This document shows, in pieces, positions 9,109 to 16,991 of a DNA stretch of 64,000 nucleotides. The notes beneath the pieces were generated by a model. It saw nothing but the letters and a program-made list of their open reading frames with translations. It was not told the DNA's origin and ran no database searches. A program made the position numbers and the translations under genes. Origin of the DNA: Caulobacter vibrioides (GTDB lineage: Bacteria; Pseudomonadota; Alphaproteobacteria; Caulobacterales; Caulobacteraceae); NCBI RefSeq assembly GCF_002310375.3, contig NZ_CP023315.3:1178001-1242000 (forward strand), given 5' to 3'. Each line of letters opens with the position of its first letter. The stretch's first letter is position 1.

Positions 9109-10395
9109 ATGAACCGTCGGGAATGGCTGGCCATGGCCGGCGCGCTGGGTCTTTCGCCCGCCCTTGGATCGGCCGCTCAAGCGGCGGAAAGCGACCCCAC
9201 GGCGGCGCGTGACGCCTATCTCTACGCCCTGCCGCTGATCGAGATGGCCACGACCCGGGCGCGTCTGCTCAAGAGCCCCGGCGCGGCGGTCAACACCCTG
9301 ACCCACACCCGGACCCTGTCGGACCACAACGCCCGCTGGGTGACCACGCCCAACAACGACACGCTCTATTCGTCAGCCTTCCTGGACCTGACGCAGGGCC
9401 CCGCGACCCTGACCATCCCGCCGCTGGGCAAGCGCTACTACTCGGTGGCGGTGATGGACATGTTCACCAACAACAACGTCGTGCTCAGCACCCGCACCGT
9501 CGGCGGGGAGGGCGGGACCTTCACCCTGGTCGGACCCGGGCAAGCCTCGAGCGGACCCAATCCCACCCGTATCGCCACGCCGCATGCCTGGCTCCTGATC
9601 CGAACCCTGACCGACGGCGGCGAAGACCTGGCGGCCGCCCACAAGGCGCAGGACGCCTTCCGCGTGAAGGGCGCGGCGGGGTCGCCCATCGCCGCCCACG
9701 CCGCGCGCGACGCCAAGCCCGCCGACTACTTCGCCACCGCGCGGGCGCTGCTGGCCAGCGATCCGGCGCCGTCCACCGACCTGCGCATTCTCAAGCGCAC
9801 GGCGGCCTTCCTGGGCGCGGGACCGTTCGACGAGGACGCCGCGGCGAAGGGCGTCCAACAGGCGCGGATGATCACGCTCCTCGCCCAGGGGCGCCAGACC
9901 TTCATCAACGGCTGGTCGTATCCGCGCCCCAACCTTGGCGACTATGGCCAGGACTACATCTACCGCGCCATCGTCGCGCTGCAGGGACTGGGCGCGCTGC
10001 CGGTGGCCGAGGCCCTGTACATGAAGGCCGCGGGCGAAGACGGCGCGGGGACCTTTACCGGCGATGGGCCGTATCGCCTGATCATGCCGGCGCAACTGCC
10101 GCTGGAGGGGTTCTGGTCGTTGTCGATGTACGAGGCCACGCGCGATGGCCAGTTCTTCTTCACCGATAACCCGATCCATCGCTACACGATCGGCGACCGC
10201 ACCCAGGGGCTCAAGCGCAACGCCGACGGCACGCTGGACGTTTGGATCGGCCGCGCCGATCCGGGCGGCGACAAGACCGCCAACTGGCTGCCGGCCCCCC
10301 AGTCTGGCCCGTTCGCGCTGTTCCTGCGCGCCTATCTTCCCAAGGCGGAAATGCTGGACGGCCGTTTCCGCGTCCCGGCCGTCGTGAAGGTCTGA
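9109..10395 (+). CDS. DUF1254/DUF1214 domain exported protein
   Basis: A 428-residue protein with an N-terminal signal (residues 1-26) of Tat type, RREWLAMAGALG, ending near AQAA. The DUF1254 domain (about 35-165) shows ARDAYLYALPLIEM and TTPNNDTLYSSAFLDL. The DUF1214 domain (about 300-425) shows GFWSLSMYEATRDGQFF and IHRYTIGDRT. Proteins with this pair are common in proteobacteria and their biochemical role is unknown. It is preceded by a GGGGAGG ribosome site and followed 67 bases later by frmA. No operon link is proven. Confidence 0.86.
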   Translation: MNRREWLAMAGALGLSPALGSAAQAAESDPTAARDAYLYALPLIEMATTRARLLKSPGAAVNTLTHTRTLSDHNARWVTTPNNDTLYSSAFLDLTQGPATLTIPPLGKRYYSVAVMDMFTNNNVVLSTRTVGGEGGTFTLVGPGQASSGPNPTRIATPHAWLLIRTLTDGGEDLAAAHKAQDAFRVKGAAGSPIAAHAARDAKPADYFATARALLASDPAPSTDLRILKRTAAFLGAGPFDEDAAAKGVQQARMITLLAQGRQTFINGWSYPRPNLGDYGQDYIYRAIVALQGLGALPVAEALYMKAAGEDGAGTFTGDGPYRLIMPAQLPLEGFWSLSMYEATRDGQFFFTDNPIHRYTIGDRTQGLKRNADGTLDVWIGRADPGGDKTANWLPAPQSGPFALFLRAYLPKAEMLDGRFRVPAVVKV

Positions 10396-10462
10396 TCGGG
10401 GCTCGACCCGGACCGCGCGCGGCGGCAAAGTCGCGCCGACTCGTTTCTGAGGAGACCTCGCG

Positions 10463-11572
10463 ATGAAGACCCGCGCCGCTGTTGCGTTCGAAGCCAAGAA
10501 GCCGCTGGAGATCGTCGAGGTCGACCTGGAAGGCCCCAAGGCCGGCGAGGTGATGGTCGAGATCAAGGCGACCGGCGTCTGCCATACCGACGCCTACACC
10601 CTGGACGGCTTCGACAGCGAAGGCATCTTCCCCTCGATCCTGGGCCACGAGGGCGCGGGCGTGGTGGTCGAGGTCGGGGCCGGCGTGACCAGCGTCGCGG
10701 TCGGCGATCACGTGATCCCGCTCTACACGCCCGAATGCCGCCAGTGCAAAAGCTGCCTGTCGGGCAAGACCAACCTGTGCACGGCGATCCGCGCGACCCA
10801 GGGCAAGGGCCTGATGCCGGACGGCACCAGCCGGTTCTCCTACAAGGGCCAGCCGATCTATCACTACATGGGCTGCTCGACCTTCTCGAACTACACGGTC
10901 CTGCCCGAGATCGCGGTCGCCAAGATCCGCCGCGACGCGCCGTTCAAGACCGCCTGCTACTGCGGCTGCGGCGTGACGACGGGCGTGGGCGCCGTGACCA
11001 ACACCGCCAAGGTCGAGCCGGGCGCCAACTGCATCGTCTTTGGCCTGGGCGGCATCGGTCTGAACGTCCTGCAGGGCCTGAAGCTGGTGGGTGCCAACAT
11101 GATCGTCGGCGTCGATATCAATCCGGACCGCGAAGAATGGGGCCGCAAGTTCGGCATGACCCACTTCGTCAATCCTAAGGACGTCCAGGGCGATCTCGTC
11201 GCCCACCTGGTGGCCCTGACCGACGGCGGCGCGGACTACACCTTCGACGCCACCGGCAACACCGGCGTCATGCGCACGGCGCTGGAAGCCTGCCACCGCG
11301 GCTGGGGTGAAAGCATCATCATCGGCGTGGCCGAGGCGGGGAGGGAAATCTCGACCCGTCCGTTCCAACTGGTCACGGGCCGCGTCTGGAAAGGCACGGC
11401 CTTCGGCGGCGCGCGCGGCCGCACCGACACGCCCAAGATCGTCGACTGGTACATGGACGGGAAGATCCAGATCGACCCGATGATCACCCACGTCCTGCCG
11501 CTGGACGAGATCAACAAGGCGTTTGACCTGATGCACGCGGGCGAGAGCATCCGGACCGTGGTGACGTTCTAA
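10463..11572 (+). CDS. frmA: S-(hydroxymethyl)glutathione dehydrogenase (class III alcohol dehydrogenase)
   Basis: A 369-residue zinc medium-chain dehydrogenase that oxidises S-hydroxymethylglutathione, formed from formaldehyde and glutathione, to S-formylglutathione with NAD. Catalytic zinc ligands are in [12 protein letters not shown] and GHEGAGVV. Structural zinc cysteines are in [17 protein letters not shown]. The nucleotide site is [13 protein letters not shown]. Conserved class III segments such as [11 protein letters not shown] and GTAFGG are present. The next gene encodes S-formylglutathione hydrolase, completing formaldehyde detoxification. A GAGGAG ribosome site precedes the ATG. 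Confidence 0.96.
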   Translation: MKTRAAVAFEAKKPLEIVEVDLEGPKAGEVMVEIKATGVCHTDAYTLDGFDSEGIFPSILGHEGAGVVVEVGAGVTSVAVGDHVIPLYTPECRQCKSCLSGKTNLCTAIRATQGKGLMPDGTSRFSYKGQPIYHYMGCSTFSNYTVLPEIAVAKIRRDAPFKTACYCGCGVTTGVGAVTNTAKVEPGANCIVFGLGGIGLNVLQGLKLVGANMIVGVDINPDREEWGRKFGMTHFVNPKDVQGDLVAHLVALTDGGADYTFDATGNTGVMRTALEACHRGWGESIIIGVAEAGREISTRPFQLVTGRVWKGTAFGGARGRTDTPKIVDWYMDGKIQIDPMITHVLPLDEINKAFDLMHAGESIRTVVTF

Positions 11573-11580
11573 TTTGAATT

Positions 11581-11700
11581 CCCTCCCCCTTGATGGGGGA
11601 GGGTAGGGTGGGGGTGATGCGGCGTCGGACGCCGCGCGCCGCCGCCGGCTCAGTAGATCACCCCCATCCCCGACCCTTCCCCCATCAAGGGGGAAGGGAG
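11581..11700. repeat. Palindromic GGGGGAGG repeat, family A (copy 1), inside the frm operon
   Basis: A 120-base imperfect palindrome: CCCTCCCCCTTGATGGGGGAGGG at the left and the matching arm CCCTTCCCCCATCAAGGGGGAAGGG at the right, with GGGGGTGAT/ATCACCCCC as inner pairs. It fills the whole frmA-fghA spacer and its right end supplies the fghA ribosome site region. Relatives are at 28452, 35350, 37068, 39321 and 48281. Confidence 0.8.
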
Positions 11701-11712
11701 AGGAGCAAGCCC

Positions 11713-12546
11713 ATGACCGTCGAAACCCTCTCCACCCACCGCGTCCATGGCGGAACGCTGCGGTACTGCAAGCACGACAGCACCAGCACCGGCACGCCGA
11801 TGAAGTTCACGGTGTGGGTTCCGGACGGGCAGGGGCCGTTCCCCTATCTCGTCTGGCTATCGGGCCTGACCTGCACCGAGGACAATTTCACGGTGAAGTC
11901 GGGGGTCTATGAGCACGCCGCCCAGCACGGGATCGCTATCGTCGCGCCCGACACCTCGCCGCGCGGGGAGGGCGTCGCCGACGATCCGGCCTATGACCTG
12001 GGGCAGGGGGCGGGCTTCTATGTCGACGCCACCCAAGCCCCGTGGGCGCCGCACTTCATGATGCACTCGTATGTGACTGGCGACCTTCTGGCGGCCGTCG
12101 AGGGCGGCTTCCCGCTGGACGGCGCGCGCAAGGGGATCTTCGGTCACTCGATGGGCGGCCACGGCGCCCTGACCATCGCGCTCAAGCACCCCGAGCTTTT
12201 CAAGTCGGTCAGCGCGTTTTCGCCCATTGTCTCGCCGTTGAACTGCCCGTGGGGCGACAAGGCGCTGAGCGCGTATCTCGGCCCTGACCGCGCCGCCTGG
12301 CGTCCGTATGACGCCTGCGCCCTGATCGAGGACGGAAAGGGGGCGAGCTTTGATGACATCCTGATCGATCAGGGCCTGGCCGACAGCTTCCTGGAAAACC
12401 AGCTGAAGCCGCAGCTGATCGAAGCCGCCGCCGCCAAGGCCGGCCGCAAGGTCACGGTCCGCCGCCAGGACGGCTACGACCACAGCTACTTTTTCATCAC
12501 GTCCTTCATCGGGGATCACCTGGCGTTTCACGCTCAAAGGCTGTGA
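11713..12546 (+). CDS. fghA: S-formylglutathione hydrolase
   Basis: A 277-residue esterase-D-type alpha/beta hydrolase that splits S-formylglutathione to formate and glutathione, the step after frmA. The nucleophile elbow is GHSMGGHGAL (Ser about 147). The acid is in DILIDQGLADSFL and the His in DGYDHSYFF. LSGLTCTEDNF near residue 50 is a family signature. The ATG at 11713 is preferred: it has AGGAG nine bases upstream and homology starts at TVETLSTHRVHGG. The longer reading frame from 11590 runs through a palindromic repeat and is spurious. Confidence 0.95.
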   Translation: MTVETLSTHRVHGGTLRYCKHDSTSTGTPMKFTVWVPDGQGPFPYLVWLSGLTCTEDNFTVKSGVYEHAAQHGIAIVAPDTSPRGEGVADDPAYDLGQGAGFYVDATQAPWAPHFMMHSYVTGDLLAAVEGGFPLDGARKGIFGHSMGGHGALTIALKHPELFKSVSAFSPIVSPLNCPWGDKALSAYLGPDRAAWRPYDACALIEDGKGASFDDILIDQGLADSFLENQLKPQLIEAAAAKAGRKVTVRRQDGYDHSYFFITSFIGDHLAFHAQRL

Positions 12547-12558
12547 CCCCGGGCTGCA

Positions 12559-12586
12559 TTGAGAGGGTATGGCGATATGCTATGCT
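12559..12586 (+). promoter_or_regulatory. Candidate promoter for a leaderless toxin-antitoxin transcript
   Basis: TTGAGA (12559-12564) and TATGCT (12581-12586) are separated by 16 bases. The -10-like box ends six bases before ATG 12593, which would place +1 on the start codon. No Shine-Dalgarno sequence is visible before that ATG, in keeping with leaderless translation. Confidence 0.45.
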
Positions 12587-12592
12587 CGCCTC

Positions 12593-12769
12593 ATGGTCCC
12601 CGAGCCGTCCATCTTCGAGATTGACGCGGAAGCCGAAGAGGCCGCCGATGCGGAAGGCATGGCTGACATCGCAGCCGGCCGCGTTGTACCCCACGAAGAG
12701 GTCTCCGCCTGGCTCGACACTTGGGGGACGCCCGAAGAAAAGCCCGCGCCCGAGACGTGGCGCAAGTAG
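12593..12769 (+). CDS. Small acidic antitoxin of a ParE/RelE-type TA pair
   Basis: A 58-residue acidic protein. The N-terminal half is a Glu/Ala-rich helix; the C-terminal half contains AAGRVVPHEEVSAWLDTWGTPEE. That GR-V-PHEEV-WL-SWGT pattern is common in small antitoxins next to ParE/RelE toxins. It overlaps the toxin gene by 13 bases. I chose ATG 12593 over the upstream ATG at 12569 because the latter falls inside the proposed promoter. A dedicated DNA-binding fold is not obvious, so the subclass (ParD/RelB/CopG-like) is uncertain. Confidence 0.72.
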   Translation: MVPEPSIFEIDAEAEEAADAEGMADIAAGRVVPHEEVSAWLDTWGTPEEKPAPETWRK

Positions 12770-13023
12770 TCTGGACTTGGCGTGCGCTGGCCGATCTGAC
12801 GGCTATCCGCGGCTATATTGGCCAATTCAGCCCGCTCGCGGCCCAGCGCATGGCTCTACGGCTCAAGACCGCTGCTGACAGCCTAGCGGAGTATCCCGAG
12901 CGCGGCCGCCCAGCAACAGCGACGCTTCGGGAGTTGGTCGTCGTTCCGCCCTATGTGATCCGCTACTATGTGGCTGACGGCCTGGTGCATATCGTCCGCA
13001 TCCGGCACGCCGCCCGGTTGTGA
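12757..13023 (+). CDS. parE: ParE/RelE superfamily toxin
   Basis: An 88-residue toxin read from GTG 12757, which overlaps the antitoxin end. The ParE pattern is clear: VWTWRALADLTAIRGYIGQFSP, a second helix with RLKTAADSLAEYPERGRP, and strands LRELVVVPPYVIRYYVADGLVHIVRIRHAARL. Members inhibit gyrase (ParE) or cleave mRNA (RelE). The PERGRP and RELVV-PYVIRYYV motifs favour ParE. Translation is probably coupled to the antitoxin through the overlap. Confidence 0.85.
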   Translation: MAQVVWTWRALADLTAIRGYIGQFSPLAAQRMALRLKTAADSLAEYPERGRPATATLRELVVVPPYVIRYYVADGLVHIVRIRHAARL

Positions 13024-13102
13024 CTTTTTCGTAATTCATCCTGGGTTCAGGCGGCGAGCGGTCCTCTCACGGTCAAGCTGACCAAAAAGAGGGGACACCA
13101 GC

Positions 13103-13486
13103 ATGAAACTCGCATCGCTCGCCGCCGTCATCGTCCTGGGCCTGAGCACCTCGGCCTGTGTGATCATCGACGCCGATGACAGCCATCCTAACGTCGCCGT
13201 CAACGCGCAGACGGGCGACCGTCCGCTGGAGGCGCTTGGCGGCGCGCGGGTCGACGGCGCCGATCTGGTGGTGCGTGTCAGCTCCAATGGCTGCACGCGC
13301 CAGGAGGACTTCTCGGTCGAGACCCAGCGCCGCGACGGCCTGACCAGCTTCTCGTTCGTCCGCAAGCGTCCCGACAACTGCAAGGCCCTGCTGCCGGAGG
13401 GCGTCGAGCTGCGCTATCCGCTGGACGCGTTTGGCGTCGAGCGCGGCGGCAAGATCCGCCTGCGCAACTCGCTGGTCCGACCGTAA
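13103..13486 (+). CDS. Two-cysteine putative lipoprotein (paralogue of 15873-16250)
   Basis: A 127-residue exported protein. The N-terminus is a signal (LASLAAVIVLGLSTSAC) with a weak lipobox (Thr at -3). The mature part contains VRVSSNGCTRQEDFSVETQ, FSFVRKRPDNC and a closing strand with IRLRNSL. The same spacing of two cysteines and strands is found in the protein at 15873-16250, so the two are paralogues. The family is not recognised and no catalytic residues are visible. A good AGAGGGG ribosome site precedes the ATG. Confidence 0.75.
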   Translation: MKLASLAAVIVLGLSTSACVIIDADDSHPNVAVNAQTGDRPLEALGGARVDGADLVVRVSSNGCTRQEDFSVETQRRDGLTSFSFVRKRPDNCKALLPEGVELRYPLDAFGVERGGKIRLRNSLVRP

Positions 13487-13505
13487 GCCCAAGGGCGGCG
13501 GAAGA

Positions 13506-13534
13506 TTGACTCTCCGCCGCCGCTCCCCCATAAA
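13506..13534 (+). promoter_or_regulatory. Candidate housekeeping promoter of rpsD
   Basis: TTGACT (13506-13511) and CATAAA (13529-13534) are separated by 17 bases. This predicts a 5' leader of about 115 bases, which could hold a ribosomal-protein control site. Confidence 0.5.
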
Positions 13535-13656
13535 CCGCGCCTTCACGCCGCCGGCTCGCCGCGCGGCGCGATGACCTTATGACGGATTGACCCGAAGCCG
13601 CCGTTGCGATCGCGACCCGAAAGGGGAGCCGGCCCGGATCGTTAGAAAGAACGACT

Positions 13657-14274
13657 ATGTCGAAGCGCCATAGCGCCAAGTACAAGATCGACCGCCGCAT
13701 GGGTGAAAACCTGTGGGGCCGTCCGAAGTCCCCGGTCAACTCGCGTTCCTACGGCCCGGGCCAGCACGGCCAGCGTCGTAAGAGCAAGGTTTCGGACTTT
13801 GGTCTGCAGCTGCGCGCCAAGCAAAAGCTGAAGGGCTACTACGGTAACCTGACCGAGAAGCAATTCTCGCGCACCTACGAGGAAGCCGCCCGTCGCAAGG
13901 GTAACACCTCGGAGAACCTGATCGCTCTGCTCGAGTCGCGCCTGGACGCCATCGTCTATCGCGCCAAGTTCGTGCCGACCGTGTTCGCCGCCCGCCAGTT
14001 CGTGAACCACGGCCACGTGACCGTGAACGGCAAGCGCGTGAACATCCCGTCGTACCGCTGCAAGGCCGGCGACGTGATCCAGGTCCGCGAAAAGTCGCGC
14101 AACATGGCTCTGGTCCTCGAAGCCGTCGCCTCGAACGAGCGTGACTTCGCCGAGTACGTCTCGGTCGACGCCAAGAGCCTGTCGGCCACCTTCGTCCGCG
14201 CTCCGGAACTCTCGGAAGTTCCGTATCCGGTGAAGATGGAACCGAACCTCGTCGTCGAATTCTACGCTTCGTAA
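13657..14274 (+). CDS. rpsD: 30S ribosomal protein S4
   Basis: A 205-residue primary 16S rRNA-binding protein that nucleates assembly of the small subunit body. The N-terminal domain shows RRMGENLWG and [29 protein letters not shown]. The S4 RNA-binding domain spans about residues 95-160, with [25 protein letters not shown] and [17 protein letters not shown]. The gene is monocistronic, outside the alpha operon, as usual in alphaproteobacteria, with its own terminator. Confidence 0.98.
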   Translation: MSKRHSAKYKIDRRMGENLWGRPKSPVNSRSYGPGQHGQRRKSKVSDFGLQLRAKQKLKGYYGNLTEKQFSRTYEEAARRKGNTSENLIALLESRLDAIVYRAKFVPTVFAARQFVNHGHVTVNGKRVNIPSYRCKAGDVIQVREKSRNMALVLEAVASNERDFAEYVSVDAKSLSATFVRAPELSEVPYPVKMEPNLVVEFYAS

Positions 14275-14299
14275 GCGTCGGATCCGAACCGATACGGAA

Positions 14300-14331
14300 A
14301 AGGCCCCGGAGCGATCCGGGGCCTTTTTTGT
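14300..14331 (+). terminator. Rho-independent terminator of rpsD
   Basis: AAGGCCCCGGA and TCCGGGGCCTT form an 11-bp stem with a short loop, followed by a T-run. It starts about 25 bases after the rpsD stop. Confidence 0.93.
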
Positions 14332-14342
14332 TGCGCCAAGGC

Positions 14343-14370
14343 CTTGAACCGGATCGGACGGGCGCCTAAT
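14343..14370 (+). promoter_or_regulatory. Candidate sigma32 (heat-shock) promoter for the zinc-ribbon/htpX operon
   Basis: CTTGAAC (14343-14349) matches the -35 CTTGAAA at six of seven positions. After 13 bases comes CGCCTAAT, a partial match to the CCCCATNT -10 element. Known heat induction of htpX in other bacteria makes this plausible. Confidence 0.4.
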
Positions 14371-14433
14371 TGCGGTTCAGCGGGACCGGGCCCCTCTGGC
14401 GAGCAATGCAAGTGCTCGTGATGTCGGACCGCA

Positions 14434-14512
14434 TCGGGTGTTCTCGATGTCTTGGGTCCGGCCGCCTAGCCCCCCTCCCCAAAAGGCGCCGCCTGTCGTC
14501 GAGAACACCCGA
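14434..14512 (+). promoter_or_regulatory. Leader inverted repeat upstream of the zinc-ribbon/htpX operon
   Basis: A perfect 14-base inverted repeat, TCGGGTGTTCTCGA (14434-14447) and TCGAGAACACCCGA (14499-14512), flanks 51 bases. It lies between the candidate promoter and the first gene. In RNA it would form a stable stem ending 27 bases before ATG 14540. Confidence 0.6.
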
Positions 14513-14539
14513 GCATCCTTTTTGGACCGGAGGTTCCGA

Positions 14540-14845
14540 ATGCCGCTTCTGATGTGCCCCAACTGCGACGCCTCGATGCAGGCCGTGCAACGCGCCAGCG
14601 TCGAGTTCGACATGTGCCCCCGCTGCCGGGGCGTCTGGCTGGATCGGGGCGAGCTCGAGAAGCTGATGGCGATGGAGCGCGACGAGACCCAGGCGGTCTA
14701 TGGCCAGCCCAAGCCCTACAGCCGGCCCGATCATCATCACGACCATGGCCATAGCCACAGCGCCAAGCGCCATGACGACGACGACTATCGTCGCCACGGC
14801 CACCACAAGAAAAAGCGTTTCGACCTGTTCGACATCTTCGACTGA
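14540..14845 (+). CDS. Zinc-ribbon (TFIIB-type) protein with His-rich tail
   Basis: A 101-residue protein with an N-terminal zf-TFIIB ribbon: LMCPNCDASM, then FDMCPRCRGVWLDRGELEKLM, four cysteines in two CPxC knuckles. The C-terminal half is a flexible His/Asp/Lys-rich tail (HHHDHGHSH, GHHKKKRFD) that could bind metal. ATG 14540 is supported by GGAGG at -10; longer versions of the frame run through the leader hairpin. It starts nine bases before htpX and probably forms an operon with it, suggesting a role in membrane protein quality control. The function is unknown. Confidence 0.88.
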   Translation: MPLLMCPNCDASMQAVQRASVEFDMCPRCRGVWLDRGELEKLMAMERDETQAVYGQPKPYSRPDHHHDHGHSHSAKRHDDDDYRRHGHHKKKRFDLFDIFD

Positions 14846-14854
14846 CGAAAGACG

Positions 14855-15805
14855 ATGAACCACTTCAAGACCTACATGCTGCTGGCGGGCCTGACGGCCC
14901 TGTTCATGGCCGCCGGCTTCCTGATCGGCGGCGCCACCGGCATGATGATCGCGCTGGTCTTCGCCCTGGCCATGAACGCGTTCTCGTACTGGAACGCCGA
15001 CAAGATCGTGCTGCGGACCTATGGCGCGGTCGAGGTCGACGAGAGCCACCCCGAGCCGCTGATCCGCAACTATGTGATCGACACGGTCGAGATGGCCCGC
15101 TCGGCCGGCCTGCCGCGTCCGCGCATCACGGTGATCGACAGCGCCCAGCCCAACGCCTTCGCCACCGGCCGTGACCCCGATCACGCCGCCGTGGCCGCCA
15201 GCACGGGCCTGCTGCAGCTTCTGACCCGCGAAGAGATCCGCGGCGTCATGGCCCACGAACTGGCCCACGTGAAGAACCGCGACACCCTGGTCATGACCGT
15301 GACGGCGACCATCGCCGGCGCGATCTCGGCCCTGGCCAACTTCGCCTTCTTCTTCGGCGGTTCGCGCGATGAAGAGGGCAACGGCGGCGGTCTGGGCGGC
15401 ATGATCGGCGCGATCCTGATCGCCATCCTGGCGCCGATCGCGGCCATGCTGGTGCAGATGGCCATCAGCCGCGCCCGCGAGTACGAGGCCGATCGCATCG
15501 GCGCGCAGATCGCCGGCGACTCCGAGTCGCTGGCCCGCGCGCTGCAGAAGATCGAGGCCTATGCCCGCGGCGGCTATGAGAACGTCCAGGCCGAGCGCAA
15601 TCCGGCCACCGCCCACATGTTCATCATCAACCCGCTGGCCGGGAAGGGCGCCGACAACCTGTTCTCGACCCACCCGGCGACCCACAACCGCGTCGAGGCC
15701 CTGATGCGTCTGGGCGTGGAGCGGGGCGCGCGTCGTCCGGCTATGGCGGCGGCGACGTCGTCCAGCGTGCCGCTGAGCGGCGAGCGCGGCGGCCCCTGGA
15801 GCTGA
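14855..15805 (+). CDS. htpX: HtpX membrane zinc metalloprotease
   Basis: A 316-residue M48B peptidase that degrades damaged inner-membrane proteins. Two N-terminal transmembrane helices (about 5-45) precede the active site HELAH (about residues 131-135, with Glu132 catalytic). Two further hydrophobic segments follow (about 150-170 and 185-205). The third zinc ligand is the Glu in [11 protein letters not shown]. The C-terminal [14 protein letters not shown] is characteristic. It is co-transcribed with the zinc-ribbon gene upstream. The last 25 residues are low-complexity. Confidence 0.95.
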   Translation: MNHFKTYMLLAGLTALFMAAGFLIGGATGMMIALVFALAMNAFSYWNADKIVLRTYGAVEVDESHPEPLIRNYVIDTVEMARSAGLPRPRITVIDSAQPNAFATGRDPDHAAVAASTGLLQLLTREEIRGVMAHELAHVKNRDTLVMTVTATIAGAISALANFAFFFGGSRDEEGNGGGLGGMIGAILIAILAPIAAMLVQMAISRAREYEADRIGAQIAGDSESLARALQKIEAYARGGYENVQAERNPATAHMFIINPLAGKGADNLFSTHPATHNRVEALMRLGVERGARRPAMAAATSSSVPLSGERGGPWS

Positions 15806-15872
15806 TCTGGGCCTCTGGTCAGCACGCCGCGCTGCTGCGATCCTCAAGGCGGATCATGCGCTTTGAGGATCG

Positions 15873-16250
15873 GTGAGCGGCGTGCCTTCGCGCAGAGTTT
15901 TCATGTGGACGCTCGCCGCCCTTTCGCTGGCCGGCTGCGCGACCCTGCCGACCTTATCGACGCCCGAACCAGGCGAGACCTGGCCAGAGCTTGAACCCCT
16001 GCTGTCGGTGACGCCAGGTCGCGAGGGGTTGTCGATCCGCGTGCGATCCCAAGGCTGTGCGGCGAAGTCTGATTTCGTGTTTCGGGTCGATCGCAAGAAC
16101 GGCCGTGCGGTGGTCGCCTTTGCGCGGCGGCGGCTGGAGACCTGTCGAGGCGTAGAGGGGGAGGCGACGCTGTCATTCAGCTACGCCGAACTGGGCCTTT
16201 CGGCGCGGGATCGGATCGTCGTGGCCAACCCCATCGCGCCAAGCACCTGA
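15873..16250 (+). CDS. Two-cysteine putative lipoprotein (paralogue of 13103-13486)
   Basis: A 125-residue protein with a basic N-region, hydrophobic core and good lipobox LAGC (Cys about 22), so probably a lipoprotein. The mature domain shows IRVRSQGCAAKSDFVFRVDR, VAFARRRLETC and IVVANPI, matching the cysteine and strand spacing of the protein at 13103-13486. The GTG at 15873 is chosen because GAGG stands four bases upstream; a GTG at 15882 is also possible. Family unrecognised. Confidence 0.72.
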   Translation: MSGVPSRRVFMWTLAALSLAGCATLPTLSTPEPGETWPELEPLLSVTPGREGLSIRVRSQGCAAKSDFVFRVDRKNGRAVVAFARRRLETCRGVEGEATLSFSYAELGLSARDRIVVANPIAPST

Positions 16251-16304
16251 ACGCGCGCACCGTCGTGTGTGAGGATCTTGAGGCTTTCTCAGCCGGGGGC
16301 TCGT

Positions 16305-16409
16305 TGCGTCCTTCGAGGCTCGCCGGTGGCTCGCACCTCAGGATGAGGAAACCGCTGCTGAACACCTCATCCTGAGGTGCGCGCGCCTGAGCGCGCCTCG
16401 AAGGACGCA
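16305..16409. repeat. Palindromic intergenic repeat, family B (copy 1)
   Basis: A roughly 105-base palindrome with outer arms TGCGTCCTTCGAGGC and GCCTCGAAGGACGCA. Inner arms are CACCTCAGGATGAGG and CCTCATCCTGAGGTG. The closest relative is at 28296-28401, with the same arms and a different loop. No gene lies here. Confidence 0.85.
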
Positions 16410-16436
16410 GGGCGCCGGACGTCCCGCTAGGGTCTG

Positions 16437-16550
16437 TAACAGCCTCTAGCCCCCCTCCAGAAACCCGACCTTCCCGGCGAAGGCCGGGATCCAGATCGAA
16501 GCCGCAAGCGTGAGCCCGGCCCCGCAAGCGGGGCGGGAGGCTTGCGGCGT
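16437..16550. repeat. Degenerate family C repeat in the 16250-16556 gap
   Basis: CCCGGCGAAGGCCGGGATCC and the hairpin CCCGCAAGCGGGGCGGG resemble parts of the CCCGGCC-GGGATGAC repeats at 27561 and 49222, but the element is incomplete. Nothing else is visible in this roughly 300-base gap besides this and the family B copy. Confidence 0.4.
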
Positions 16551-16555
16551 TTACT

Positions 16556-16975
16556 TCAGCCCTTCGGCGTGAAGCGCTCGATCATCCAGGGGAGGACGCG
16601 GGCCGGGCGCTTGGCGGCGATGTCGATCAGCACCCAGTCGGTGCGGACCTGGGCGCACATCTCGCCGTCGGGCCCATCGATGCGGATGTAGCGCTCGAAG
16701 CGCGGACCCTTCAGCTCGCCCACCCAGGTATAGCCGGTGGCGGTTTCGCCGGGCAGAAGCTCGCGGCGATAGTCGACCTCGTGGCGGCGTGCGACCCAGC
16801 TCCAGGGCGCGCGTTCTTCCGGCGAGGTCCAGGCGTCCCAATGGGTGATGGCCAGATCCTGCGCCCAGCCCAGATAGACCACGTTGTTGACGTGGCCATT
16901 GGCGTCGATGTCCGACGCCTTAGGCATGAAGGTCAGGGTGTAGGCGTCCGACGGCGGGACGAACAGGCGGCTCAT
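16556..16975 (-). CDS. Acyl-CoA thioesterase (4HBT hot-dog family)
   Basis: A 139-residue hot-dog thioesterase of the 4-hydroxybenzoyl-CoA thioesterase/YbgC class. The active-site stretch ASDIDANGHVNNVVYLGWAQD has the conserved Asp and HVNN. The following beta strands (HEVDYRRELLPGETATGYTWV, RYIRIDGPDGEMCAQVRTDWVLID) fit the fold. It starts 16 bases after grxD and is the last gene of a bolA-AKR-grxD-thioesterase operon. The acyl substrate cannot be told from sequence. Confidence 0.87.
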   Translation of the reverse strand: MSRLFVPPSDAYTLTFMPKASDIDANGHVNNVVYLGWAQDLAITHWDAWTSPEERAPWSWVARRHEVDYRRELLPGETATGYTWVGELKGPRFERYIRIDGPDGEMCAQVRTDWVLIDIAAKRPARVLPWMIERFTPKG

Positions 16976-16991
16976 GCCGAGACGGCCACCT

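Noticed and set aside
14366-15847. A 493-codon minus-strand frame opposite htpX
   Set aside because: Antisense shadow; htpX and the zinc-ribbon gene on the plus strand have full motifs and ribosome sites.
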